Assembly (NCBI GenBank): GCA_965115995.1
Contig: OZ220472.1
Span: 1,302,001 to 1,366,000 of the forward strand
DNA from: Poriferisodalis sp026713105
GTDB taxonomy: Bacteria > Actinomycetota > Acidimicrobiia > Acidimicrobiales > Poriferisodalaceae
DNA: 64,000 bases
Reading direction: 5' to 3'
Shown here in pieces: positions 7,237 to 15,581 of this stretch; position 1 is the first letter of the stretch, and each line of letters opens with the position of its first letter. The position numbers were made by a program, and so were the translations under genes. Under the pieces are notes generated by a model. That model was not told the DNA's origin, ran no database searches, and saw nothing but the letters and a program-made list of their open reading frames with translations.

Positions 7237-9626
7237 GGCGTGTCCCGGGCGGCGTCAAGCGCCCCAAGCACCGTCTCGCCGGTGAGGGGCATCGAGGTAA
7301 CCCTTACCCCGGTCGCGTCGGCAATTGCATTCGCTATCGCGGATGCAACGGGCAGCATCGCTCCCTCGCCGAGGCCCTTTGACCCGAAGGGACCCGGCCC
7401 GTGGCCCTGCTCTTGGGTGATCGAGACGAACTCCGCGGGCAGGTCGCTGGATCGGGGCACGCGATAGTCGACGAGCCGTCCGTTGGCGAGCACGCCATCG
7501 TCAAATCGCATGGTCTCGAACAGCGCGCCGCCCAACCCCATGACGGCCGCACCCTCGTCTTGGCCGCGGCAGGCTCCCTCGTGCAGCACGGTCCCAGCAT
7601 CACCGGAGACGACCAACCGGTGCACGGTCACCGCGCCGGTCTCGAGGTCGACGGAGACCTCGGCACCGCCCCAGCCGTATTCCCACGAGACGCACGGCGA
7701 TTCGAGCGGGGCGTGGCTGTCGCTGGGAGCCTTGAAGAAGCCTTCGCCCGTGAACTCGTAACCGGTCCCGCCGTAGGTGCCCATGACGAGTGGGGCAAGC
7801 GGCCGGCCCTCGGGCTCGCCGATGCCGTCCGGAGGCACGACGAAAACGAGACCGTCCCGGAACTCGACACGCTGGAGCGGCACCCCCAGTGCTGTGGCTG
7901 AGAAGAGCAGCAGGCGCAGGCGAGCGGCCTCAGCGGCCTTCTGGACGGCTTGGCCCATCACCGAGATCGCCGAGGAGGCGTTCGTACCCTGATCGAACGG
8001 TGTGTGATCGGTGTCGAGGTCAGACCAGTGAACCCGTGACCGAGGCACGTCGAGCACGCGTGCCGCGACCTCGCGCAACGCGGTCTGTGCGCCCTGGCCC
8101 ATCTCGACGGTGCCGCACTGCACCCATGCATCGCCGCTGGTGGCGATCTTGACCCGAGCCTGTGCTGGCTTGTTGACGCCGCCCGAGTCCTTGAAGCCGA
8201 CTGCTACGCCGCGCCCCCGACCCGGCGGGCGAGGCTCGTCCATGCCGATATGGGCGGCCACCAGGTCGAGCCCTTCCGTCAAGTCGGAGTCCATTCCCGA
8301 CTCGCCGGGTACGTAGGACTCGCCGAGGCCGATCAGATTGCGGCGGCGCAGCTCGACGGGGTCGAACCCGAGCCGTGCCGCGATCATGTCGATCTGGCTC
8401 TCGCAGGCGAAGTTGGCTTGCGTGCCGCCGAAGCCGCGAAATGGGCCCGCCGGGGTGGTGTTGGTGAGCACCGCGTCGGTCACCGTGCGGATGTGCTGCC
8501 ACCGGTATGGGCCGGCGACTCGGTAGCCCGCTTTCTCCGCCACCAGGGGGCTCGCATCGGCGTAGGCACCCGCATCGAGCAGCACCTCTGCGTCTCGGGC
8601 CACCAGGGTGCCGTCGGCCATCACGCCGGTGCGCAGCGTCAGCCGTGCATTGTGCTGGCGCATGGTCAGAAAGCCTTCGTCCAGCGTGAGGCAGTACCGG
8701 ACGGGCAGCCCGGCTTTGAGCGCGAGCAGCGTCGCGATCGGCTCGGTCTTGCAGCCGTTCTTGGCGCCGAAGCCGCCGCCCAGGTAGCCGACCTGCATCC
8801 GCACCCGGTGCTCGCCGATACCCAGCAGTCGAGCCATTTCCTTGCGGACCGGGAACGGGTTCTGGCAACTCGACCACAGCTCGAGGCGGCTGCTGGCAGT
8901 TCTGTCGTTGCCGCCGACGGCTGCGGCCGACCAGCGAGGCCCAGTCCATCGAGCAACCGACACGAACGGTTCGAGATGCAGGTGCTGCTGGCGGCCGTCA
9001 AAGCCGAACACGTCGGTGAAAACATGATCGCAGCGGTCGAAGGCAGCGGGATCGCCGGTCTCGTAGCCGAAGCGGTAGCAGACGTTCGGTCGGGGGCGAG
9101 TGCCGCCACTGGCGCCCTGGCCGTAGGCAGGGGTCATTCCCAGTGGGGCTTCGGGGAACACTTCGGGCGCCCCGTCGGCCAGCGCAGCGTCGAAGTCGAT
9201 GACGGCGGGCAGGGGGTCGTAGTCGACCCGCACCAGCTCCAGTGCACGCGCCGCGTCGAGCTCAGTGTCCGCCGCGATCGCTACGACTGCGTCCCCGACG
9301 TAGCGCACCCGGTCGAGCGCCAAGATCGGCTGGTCCTTGATGAAGTAGCCGTAGCTGTGCGACGCCACGAGCGCGGATTCTGATGGGCGATGCTCTCCGT
9401 CGTTGGCCGCCCAGCGCTCGCGCAGCTCGCCGTTGAGCAGGTCCCGCCGAGTCAGGACCGCCCGAACGCCGGGTGCCTGGGAGGCAGCGATTGTGTCGAT
9501 GCGGGTGACGAGGGCGTGCGAGTGAGGCGAGCGCAGCACCTTGGCGTGCAGCATGCCTCCGAGAGCGACATCGACCGCGTAGGGGGCAGTGCCCGAGACT
9601 TTCGCGGTGGCGTCCGAGCGAGTCAC
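7233..9626 (-). CDS. Molybdenum hydroxylase large (molybdopterin) subunit
   Basis: A 797-residue xanthine dehydrogenase/CO dehydrogenase large-subunit homologue carrying the molybdopterin-cytosine-dinucleotide site. Landmarks are GGGFGAKNG, PAGPFRGFGGTQ, VEMGQGAQTALREVA and the KGLGEGAML motif that contributes the base-catalysing Glu of the family. The family hydroxylates heteroaromatic or aldehyde carbons using water as oxygen donor. The gene overlaps the FAD/iron-sulfur partner upstream and the VOC gene downstream by four bases each, so the holoenzyme is made from two adjacent genes. The CoxL-type CSFR loop is not seen, so CO is unlikely as substrate. Confidence 0.93.
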   Translation of the reverse strand: MTRSDATAKVSGTAPYAVDVALGGMLHAKVLRSPHSHALVTRIDTIAASQAPGVRAVLTRRDLLNGELRERWAANDGEHRPSESALVASHSYGYFIKDQPILALDRVRYVGDAVVAIAADTELDAARALELVRVDYDPLPAVIDFDAALADGAPEVFPEAPLGMTPAYGQGASGGTRPRPNVCYRFGYETGDPAAFDRCDHVFTDVFGFDGRQQHLHLEPFVSVARWTGPRWSAAAVGGNDRTASSRLELWSSCQNPFPVRKEMARLLGIGEHRVRMQVGYLGGGFGAKNGCKTEPIATLLALKAGLPVRYCLTLDEGFLTMRQHNARLTLRTGVMADGTLVARDAEVLLDAGAYADASPLVAEKAGYRVAGPYRWQHIRTVTDAVLTNTTPAGPFRGFGGTQANFACESQIDMIAARLGFDPVELRRRNLIGLGESYVPGESGMDSDLTEGLDLVAAHIGMDEPRPPGRGRGVAVGFKDSGGVNKPAQARVKIATSGDAWVQCGTVEMGQGAQTALREVAARVLDVPRSRVHWSDLDTDHTPFDQGTNASSAISVMGQAVQKAAEAARLRLLLFSATALGVPLQRVEFRDGLVFVVPPDGIGEPEGRPLAPLVMGTYGGTGYEFTGEGFFKAPSDSHAPLESPCVSWEYGWGGAEVSVDLETGAVTVHRLVVSGDAGTVLHEGACRGQDEGAAVMGLGGALFETMRFDDGVLANGRLVDYRVPRSSDLPAEFVSITQEQGHGPGPFGSKGLGEGAMLPVASAIANAIADATGVRVTSMPLTGETVLGALDAARDTP

Positions 9627-11164
9627 GGTGTCCCGTCCGAAGCGGGGCCGGAATCCAGGCGCAGCGCTGCCGCGGCGGCTTCAACGGCTTCGATGACCAT
9701 CAGGTAGCCAGTGCAGCGGCAGATGTTGGAGTCCAGCCAGTCACAGATGGTCGTGCGGTCGGGGTCCTGATGGCGGGCAAGCAGGGCGCTCGCGGTGAGG
9801 ATCAAGCCGGGTGTGCAGTAGCCGCACTGGAAGGCGCTCAGTTCGGCGAATGCCCGTTGGACAACGGGCAGTGTCGCGGCCGGGCCAGCCGTCGGAGCGC
9901 CGGTCTCAGCCATGTGGCTTGCTTCAATCGTGAGCAGCTCACGGCCGTCGGTCTGCCAGGCGAACGTGGAGCACGACGCAGTGGGCGTGCCGTCCATCAA
10001 CACGGTGCAGGCACCGCAGACGGCTTGATCGCAGCCGACCCGGGTGCCGCCCAGGCCTGCGCGTGTGCGGATGGTGTCCACCAGCATCTCCGACGGCGGC
10101 GCGGAGATGGGCAACGGTTCCCCGTTGAGCCGGATGGCTATGTCGATCGAATCGTCCGCCGCGTCGCCCGCCAAACCGTCCGGCAGCGTCTTGGCGGGTC
10201 GCCCAGCGGGTGCAACGGTGTCGCCGCGGAGCTCTCCGGCGGGGGAAGGGGCAGACGCGGGAGCGGCCGGTGTCGCAGATACACCGGGGTTCTCTGCCTC
10301 ATCGGAGCCAACCGTCTCGATGTGGGATTGCAGGCACCGGTTCACGAGCACGCCGATCATGCGGCGCCGGTAGGCAGCGGAAGCGAACGCGTCGCCAATC
10401 GGGTCGGGCAGCTCGGCCAGCGCCACGCCGACCTCGGGAGGGTCTGTGGCGCCGGCCGGGAGCACCTCGACCTCCTGATAGGCACAACCGATCGCCACAC
10501 AGTCGTCGCCGACGGCAACAGAGACAACTGGCTTCAGCGACCGGTCATAGACGACGTGACCGACCAGAGGTATTTCGCAGCCGACCAGCAGGCGGTTTCG
10601 CGGGCGATCCGCCACGGTGCAGCGTCGTTGCGACCCATCGGCATCGGCGAAGATCAGCGAGGCTCCGGCGGCGGCCAGAATCGGCGCGGCGTCGTAGCCC
10701 GCATCGAACGCCATGAGGTTGCCGCCCATCGTGCCGGTGGACCGGATGCGGACGTTGCCAATGGTCCGCCAGGCATCGGCGAGGTCCGGTCGGTGAGCCC
10801 GCACGAGCGGGTCCGTCCCGATCCGGGCATGGGTGACCGCCGCGCCGATGAACAGCACCCCGTCACCGAGTGAGATCTCGTCGAGCACGTCCAGCTCGTC
10901 GGGCGACCCTCGACCGGGTCGGCACAGCGGCACGAGGGCCGGTGCCGCTTCACCGTCGCGGAGCCGCTGGGCGACGTCAATCCCGCCCGCATGTGCCCAT
11001 GCGCCAGAAGCGACCATCGACGCGGCATCGGTCAGCGAGTCGGCCCGGTACAGCGAGAATGGCTCGATGCCCAGGTGACTGCGAGAGATGAGCCCTGTCG
11101 CAGTCTGGGCGTCCGAATCGGTACCGGTGGTGCTCACGATCTGATCATCTTGCCGCTTGGCCAA
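9623..11164 (-). CDS. Fused FAD-binding and [2Fe-2S] subunit of a molybdenum hydroxylase
   Basis: A 513-residue protein combining the two electron-transfer parts of a molybdenum hydroxylase. Residues about 25-290 are a CoxM-type FAD domain (IRSTGTMGGNLMAF). A Pro/Ala-rich linker follows, and residues about 345-513 are a CoxS-type domain with both clusters: GCDQAVCGACTVLMDG plus SCSTF, then QCGYCTPG and NICRCTGY. The FAD-first order is opposite to that in typical XdhA proteins. The listed start is TTG; a GTG at 11137 is an alternative with no better ribosome site. It lies 31 bases after the thiamine-diphosphate enzyme gene. Confidence 0.92.
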   Translation of the reverse strand: MAKRQDDQIVSTTGTDSDAQTATGLISRSHLGIEPFSLYRADSLTDAASMVASGAWAHAGGIDVAQRLRDGEAAPALVPLCRPGRGSPDELDVLDEISLGDGVLFIGAAVTHARIGTDPLVRAHRPDLADAWRTIGNVRIRSTGTMGGNLMAFDAGYDAAPILAAAGASLIFADADGSQRRCTVADRPRNRLLVGCEIPLVGHVVYDRSLKPVVSVAVGDDCVAIGCAYQEVEVLPAGATDPPEVGVALAELPDPIGDAFASAAYRRRMIGVLVNRCLQSHIETVGSDEAENPGVSATPAAPASAPSPAGELRGDTVAPAGRPAKTLPDGLAGDAADDSIDIAIRLNGEPLPISAPPSEMLVDTIRTRAGLGGTRVGCDQAVCGACTVLMDGTPTASCSTFAWQTDGRELLTIEASHMAETGAPTAGPAATLPVVQRAFAELSAFQCGYCTPGLILTASALLARHQDPDRTTICDWLDSNICRCTGYLMVIEAVEAAAAALRLDSGPASDGTP

Positions 11165-11195
11165 CTTGCGTCATTGTGCGGTGCAAAGAGCAGCG

Positions 11196-12917
11196 TCATC
11201 GGTCTGCGCTCGTCGGCACTTCGACGGGCGGTACGAAGGGGACCGGCATCGGCCCCAGTGCATCGCAGTCCACCCGGATCATCTGCGGGTGCCCAGCGGC
11301 CGTGGCCGACTCGAAGGCGTCGGCGAACTCACTGGGATTCGCCACATCGAAGTAGCCGAAGTCGAACGCCGCCGCAGCCGCGGCCAGGTCAGGCGTGCGC
11401 AGATCCACGCCCGAGCGCCGACCGAGGTGGCGGTCCTGGGTGTTGCGCAGCACCCCGTAGCCGCCGTCGTCGAACACGACCACGGTGACCGGCAGCTCTT
11501 CTTGAGCCAGTGTGGCCAGCTCGCCGAGCTGGGGCACTAGGCCCCCGTCGCCCACCATCACCATGGTCGGCTCATCGGCACGGGCGATCGATGCGCCGAT
11601 GGACATGCCCACGGCCTGTCCGATGCCGCCTCCGCGGGGAACCACGTTGGTGGAAGGGTCGATCACGGGCAGCAAGCGATTGCCCCAGGAGCTGTTGGGG
11701 ATCGTGATGTCTCGCACACGGGGCGACCGGTCGCTGAGCACGCCCGCCATGATGTCGCAGATTGATGCGTATGGTCCTATGTCCCGGCGCAGCAGGGCTC
11801 GGCACCGTTGGCGTGTGGCAGTGATGGTGTCGCTCCACTCCGGCTGCAAGGCGGTTCGGCCACCTCCGAGACGCTCGACGAGCGAGGCGACCGCCACGCA
11901 CGCATCGCCGACGATGCCGACCCCTGCTGGGTACGAACGGCCGATGGCCACTGGGTCGATGTCGATCTGGATGTGCCATCGAGGCAGCGTCAGCCGGTAG
12001 CTGCGGGTCTCGTTCGATCGGAAATGCGTGCCGATCGAGATGAGCACGTCGGCTTGGGCAAGTAGCTCGGCGCCTGTCGCAGACGCTGCGAAGTTGCCGA
12101 TGACCCGGTCGTCGGATTCGGGCAGTACGCCTCGGCCCGCATTCGAGGTGAACAGGCCGGCGCCGGTACACCGCAACAAGTCGTCGAGCACGGCGCTGCA
12201 GCCGACAGCACCACCGCCTGCCCACACCAAGGGTCGCTCCGCAGCAGCGATGAGCTCGGCAGCCCGTTCCAGCGCTGCTTCGTCGAGTTCGGGCACTGCT
12301 CCGGTGCTGAGCACAGCACCGCTCTCCAACGCGTCATTGTCGGATTCGGGTGCTCCGACGGTGTGCTGCGAGCTGTCGGTCGTGATTGTGTCGAAGGGCT
12401 CGGTTTGGCCGTATTGCCGATCGATCGGCCACTCAAGGCTGACCGGTCCACGAGGGTGGGTGCCCAGCCGTCGGGCTGCCTGGGCGAAATCGGCCAACGG
12501 CGCTGTCCCGACCGTTGCCGCCCACACCGAGCACGACCGCAGCATCCCGAGTTGGTCGCGTGTCTCGTGAATGACACCACGTCCCGCGCCGAGATGCTCG
12601 CTGGGAATCTGTCCGGTGACGTGCAGCACCGGCGAGCCAGCCGTGAGCGCCTCCACCAGGGCTCCGGCCGCATTCGCTGCTCCCGTACCAGTCGACGTCA
12701 CCGCGCAGCCGGGCGTGCCGCGCACGCGGGCGTAGCCGTCGGCAGCATTCACCGAGGCCGCCTCGCTGCGGGTGGGCACCCATCGCATGCCGTGGGCCAC
12801 GGCATCGACGAGCGGGAGGTTGTGGACGCTCACCACACCGAAGGCAGCCTCAATGCCGAGTGATCCCAGTACCTCCACCAGCAGATCGCCGCCGTTTCGC
12901 GGCAAGGCTCGGCTCAT
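11196..12917 (-). CDS. Thiamine diphosphate-dependent enzyme (acetolactate synthase/benzoylformate decarboxylase type)
   Basis: A 573-residue ThDP enzyme with the usual three domains. The N-terminal Pyr domain has the catalytic Glu in TRSEAASVNAADGYAR, the middle domain spans about 195-330, and the C-terminal PP domain contains GDGGLVPQLGELA followed by VFDDGGYG, the metal/diphosphate motif with DD in place of the usual NN. The family decarboxylates or ligates 2-oxo acids. No small regulatory subunit of acetolactate synthase is nearby, so a catabolic 2-oxo-acid decarboxylase or lyase is more likely than branched-chain synthesis. It overlaps the upstream dehydrogenase gene by four bases. Confidence 0.88.
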   Translation of the reverse strand: MSRALPRNGGDLLVEVLGSLGIEAAFGVVSVHNLPLVDAVAHGMRWVPTRSEAASVNAADGYARVRGTPGCAVTSTGTGAANAAGALVEALTAGSPVLHVTGQIPSEHLGAGRGVIHETRDQLGMLRSCSVWAATVGTAPLADFAQAARRLGTHPRGPVSLEWPIDRQYGQTEPFDTITTDSSQHTVGAPESDNDALESGAVLSTGAVPELDEAALERAAELIAAAERPLVWAGGGAVGCSAVLDDLLRCTGAGLFTSNAGRGVLPESDDRVIGNFAASATGAELLAQADVLISIGTHFRSNETRSYRLTLPRWHIQIDIDPVAIGRSYPAGVGIVGDACVAVASLVERLGGGRTALQPEWSDTITATRQRCRALLRRDIGPYASICDIMAGVLSDRSPRVRDITIPNSSWGNRLLPVIDPSTNVVPRGGGIGQAVGMSIGASIARADEPTMVMVGDGGLVPQLGELATLAQEELPVTVVVFDDGGYGVLRNTQDRHLGRRSGVDLRTPDLAAAAAAFDFGYFDVANPSEFADAFESATAAGHPQMIRVDCDALGPMPVPFVPPVEVPTSADR

Positions 12918-13663
12918 GGCATCACGAAGCCGCCGTCTACCACAATGGTCTGCCCGGTGATGTAGGCGGCTGCGTCGGAGAGCAGGAACACCACGGCGCC
13001 TGTGACGTCGTCTGGCTGCTGGGGTCGGCTGATCGCTCGGTTCTCGGCGTACAGCGCATGGCGTGCAGCCGGGATCTCTTCTGCGGACGGCCCCTCGGTC
13101 AACCCTGGTGCCACGGCGTTGACGGTGATGCCGTAGTCGCCCAACTCTCGTGCCATCGCCCGGGTGAGGGCGATCAGTGCACCCTTCGATGCGATGTAGT
13201 GCGCTAGTCGTGGCGAGCCGTACAGCGCTGCGTCAGAGGCAATGTTGACTATCCGACCCTCGCCGGCAGCCAGTATCTGTGGCGCAAACGCCCGGCTCAC
13301 GAGCCACGGTCCTCGGGCATTGGTGTGCTGGATGCGGTCCCATTCGCCGGCTGTGATCTCCCAAAAGGTCTTGCCTCCCACCGCATCGGCGAGACCGGCA
13401 TTGTTCACCAGACCCCAGATGGGACCGTCCGAATCGAGACGGGAAACCAGCGCGGCGACCGAGGACTCGTCGGTCACGTCGGTTGGCACAAACTCAGCGG
13501 CGCCGCCTTCTGCCCTGATATCGGAGACCACCTGCTCGCCGCGCTCGGGAACCAACTCGGCCACGACGACCGATCCTCCCTCGGCTGCGATCGCATGGGC
13601 CATCGCTTCGCCGAGCCCGCGCCCGGCACCGGTGACGACGACACGGCGGCCATCCAGGCTCAT
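12914..13663 (-). CDS. Short-chain dehydrogenase/reductase
   Basis: A 249-residue classical SDR. The NAD(P) site is TGAGRGLGEAMAHA, the structural motif NNAG is intact (LVNNAGLA), and the catalytic residues are Ser in NIASDAALYG and YIASKGAL. The C-terminus ends ITGQTIVVDGGFVMP, typical of FabG-like members that act on hydroxy or keto intermediates. It lies between the cupin and ThDP enzyme genes and overlaps the latter by four bases, so it should work in the same pathway. Substrate not predictable. Confidence 0.92.
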   Translation of the reverse strand: MSLDGRRVVVTGAGRGLGEAMAHAIAAEGGSVVVAELVPERGEQVVSDIRAEGGAAEFVPTDVTDESSVAALVSRLDSDGPIWGLVNNAGLADAVGGKTFWEITAGEWDRIQHTNARGPWLVSRAFAPQILAAGEGRIVNIASDAALYGSPRLAHYIASKGALIALTRAMARELGDYGITVNAVAPGLTEGPSAEEIPAARHALYAENRAISRPQQPDDVTGAVVFLLSDAAAYITGQTIVVDGGFVMP

Positions 13664-13669
13664 CTCGGT

Positions 13670-13702
13670 GCCGCTCGACCTCGTGGCCGGCTCAACCTCT
13701 TA
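13670..13702. repeat. Shortened remnant of dispersed repeat R1
   Basis: The 33 bases between the dehydrogenase start and the cupin stop begin GCCGCTCG and end CGGCTCAACCTCTTA, matching the two ends of one side of element R1 at 15464-15581 with the middle altered or deleted. As in the full copy, the stop codon of the upstream gene (TAA, read on the minus strand) lies in the CTCTTA edge. This is a weak match and could be chance in GC-rich DNA. Confidence 0.4.
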
Positions 13703-14227
13703 GTCCCGCGTGATCCCCGCCATGGGGGAGTGCGGGGGATAGGTGGGCAGCTGAGGCTTGGACGCCCCCAGCATCACCACGAACAACGCGTCGGTGTCGC
13801 CGACATTGCGCAGCGAGCGGGCCGTTCCCGCGGGGATCTTGATGAGGTCGCGGTAACCGAGCAGCCGGGTGGCCGAATCGTCACCGGCGTGGATCGTGAT
13901 CTCGAGCTCGCCTTCGAGCACGAAGAAGGCTTCCTCCACGTCGTGGTGTGTGTGCTCGGGTCCTTCAGCTCCCGGCGGCAGCAACATGTTGGAGAACGTG
14001 AAGTGCTCTGCAGCCAGCGCCCGATCGTCACCTTCGTGGTTGCCGGTACCGCCAGAGCCGATGTAGCGGATCTGGGCACGCCGGTACTGGGGGCCGGCCT
14101 TGGTCTGGAACGCCAGCGTGTCCCAGTCCTCCCGCCGGGTGTTGCGCATGGCGCACATCGAATCGATGCGGGCCTCGAGGTCGGCAGCATCTGCGGATTC
14201 GACCCTCTCGGTGGTGGTTTGGCTCAT
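13700..14227 (-). CDS. Cupin-domain protein
   Basis: A 175-residue protein whose C-terminal half is a small beta-barrel cupin. The segment GPEHTHHDVEEAFFVLEGELEI is the first cupin motif with its His/His/Glu metal ligands; the second motif around GYRDLIKIPAGTARSLRN carries no obvious His, so metal binding may be weakened. The N-terminal ~70 residues look helical. Its place between the Rieske oxygenase and a dehydrogenase suggests a dioxygenase, isomerase or sensor in the same pathway. An AGGA ribosome site lies about nine bases before the ATG, and TACCCT (minus strand) further upstream could be a -10 box. Confidence 0.85.
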   Translation of the reverse strand: MSQTTTERVESADAADLEARIDSMCAMRNTRREDWDTLAFQTKAGPQYRRAQIRYIGSGGTGNHEGDDRALAAEHFTFSNMLLPPGAEGPEHTHHDVEEAFFVLEGELEITIHAGDDSATRLLGYRDLIKIPAGTARSLRNVGDTDALFVVMLGASKPQLPTYPPHSPMAGITRD

Positions 14228-14283
14228 CGTTGGTGTCCTGTCGTGATCGACATGTGGCGGGTGCGACGGTTGCAGGGTACGAG

Positions 14284-15456
14284 TCAGTCAGCGAGCGCGA
14301 CTGGGGCGGGTTGCGGCTCAGTGGCGAGCCCGAATCGCTCTCGTTGCGCCTCGAAGTCGGCTTCGAGTGCCCGACGCAAGTGCACCACAGGGCGGTCCGC
14401 TTGCGCCAGATGCTCGTCGCGTCTCGCCTCATCGGTGGTGCGCAGGCTCTCCAGCATCTCCTTGTCCTGGTTGAGCACGTGCAGGTGCGTGCCGCGCAGG
14501 CGCAGCCGATACAGCGTCCGCCAGATCCGACGATCGCGCCCAGCGACCTCGCGGAACCGCGGGAAGTGCACGAGTGTGGCTGCATTGTCGCGTGGCGTCA
14601 GGAACCCCAGGATTCGCAGCGGGGGACCGGGTCCGGCGCTGGGGGGTAGCGGGATGTCGAGGCGGACGTACGCGAGATCGCCGGTGTGGATGTCGATCCA
14701 GTCGAAGTTCGTCCCGGTCTGGTCGCGCCGCCGTACCTCAAAGCCGTCATCGTGATCGTCAACCACGACGCGGTCATGGGTGATGCCCTCGTTCAGCGTG
14801 ATCGAGCGTGCATGCAGGAAGGGGGCATGCATCAGGTCCACGAGGTTTTCGAGCGCCAGCATCCAGTTCGCACCCCACTCGACAGTCTCGGGAAACGTCG
14901 AAAAGCGGTCGTCGGTGAACTCGGCCGGCAGGCGGAGCGCTGCCGGCGACGACTCGCCGATCCATGCCCACAGGTAGCCGGCTTCCTCGGCGACCGGGTA
15001 GGTCACGCTGACCTTGGTGCGCTCAGCCAGCGAGCACGCTCCGCCCTGAGAGGGCACCGAGGTGCACTGGCCGCTGCCGTCGAAGCGCCAGTGGTGATAG
15101 CTGCACCGCAGTTCGTCGCCCACGACATCGCCGATCGACAGCCTGGCTCCGCGATGCGGGCAAAGGTCGGCCATGAGGTGGGGCGCTCCCGAGCCGTCGC
15201 GCCACAGCACCAAGTCTTCGCCCAGCAAGCGGGTGGCCACTGGCTCGTCGAATACTTGGTCGGCAGTGCCCAGCAAGTACCAGCGGTCTCGCAGCCCGAG
15301 CCGCGGGTCGCCCTTGGGCAGTTCAGCCAGCGGTGGCCATGCGGGCGGGCGCCGTGCAATCTGCCGGTTCCCGATGCCCGTGTACTGCGATACACGGCCC
15401 CGCACGCGCCCAACCAGCGCCCGAGCCGTGTACTCCAGCGCCGGACGGGCAGGCAT
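14284..15456 (-). CDS. Rieske non-heme iron oxygenase, alpha subunit
   Basis: A 390-residue terminal oxygenase. The Rieske cluster motif is CPHRGARL plus CSYHHWRF, and the mononuclear iron site is ENLVDLMHAPFLH, which carries the facial His/His pair. Size and architecture resemble the VanA/KshA-type single-component oxygenases that demethylate or hydroxylate aromatic and steroid rings. No ferredoxin or reductase gene is adjacent, so electrons must come from elsewhere. The longer frame starts with a GTG at 15504 inside repeat R1; the ATG at 15456, just after the repeat, is preferred because the extra 16 residues are repeat-encoded. Neither start has a clear ribosome site. Confidence 0.92.
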   Translation of the reverse strand: MPARPALEYTARALVGRVRGRVSQYTGIGNRQIARRPPAWPPLAELPKGDPRLGLRDRWYLLGTADQVFDEPVATRLLGEDLVLWRDGSGAPHLMADLCPHRGARLSIGDVVGDELRCSYHHWRFDGSGQCTSVPSQGGACSLAERTKVSVTYPVAEEAGYLWAWIGESSPAALRLPAEFTDDRFSTFPETVEWGANWMLALENLVDLMHAPFLHARSITLNEGITHDRVVVDDHDDGFEVRRRDQTGTNFDWIDIHTGDLAYVRLDIPLPPSAGPGPPLRILGFLTPRDNAATLVHFPRFREVAGRDRRIWRTLYRLRLRGTHLHVLNQDKEMLESLRTTDEARRDEHLAQADRPVVHLRRALEADFEAQRERFGLATEPQPAPVALAD

Positions 15457-15463
15457 CGGTGGC

Positions 15464-15581
15464 TTAGAGGAAGCGCCAATAGGTGAATCTTCCGGTTGTC
15501 GCACCTGTTGTTTCCCGCTCTTGTTCGCTGTCGCTCACGGGCCGCTCGGGCCACGGCTTCGCCTATCGGCTCAGCCTCTTA
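15464..15581 (-). repeat. Dispersed repeat R1, copy 1 (MITE-like)
   Basis: A 114-118 bp element filling the gap between two operon genes. Its ends form an imperfect inverted repeat: 15464-15486 pairs with 15559-15581 at 17 of 23 positions. A second copy at 36767-36880, in the opposite orientation, matches it at about 104 of 114 positions without gaps. The element supplies the TAA stop of the upstream luciferase-like gene and reaches to within eight bases of the preferred Rieske start. Size and inverted ends suggest a non-autonomous mobile element; no transposase is present to confirm it. Confidence 0.8.

Noticed and set aside
7233..9626. CO dehydrogenase (CoxL) assignment
   Set aside because: The active-site CSFR loop of CoxL is not visible and accessory cox genes are absent, so only the wider molybdenum hydroxylase family is claimed.
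11196..12917. Acetolactate synthase (ilvB) assignment
   Set aside because: No regulatory subunit or other branched-chain amino acid gene is near, and the context is catabolic.
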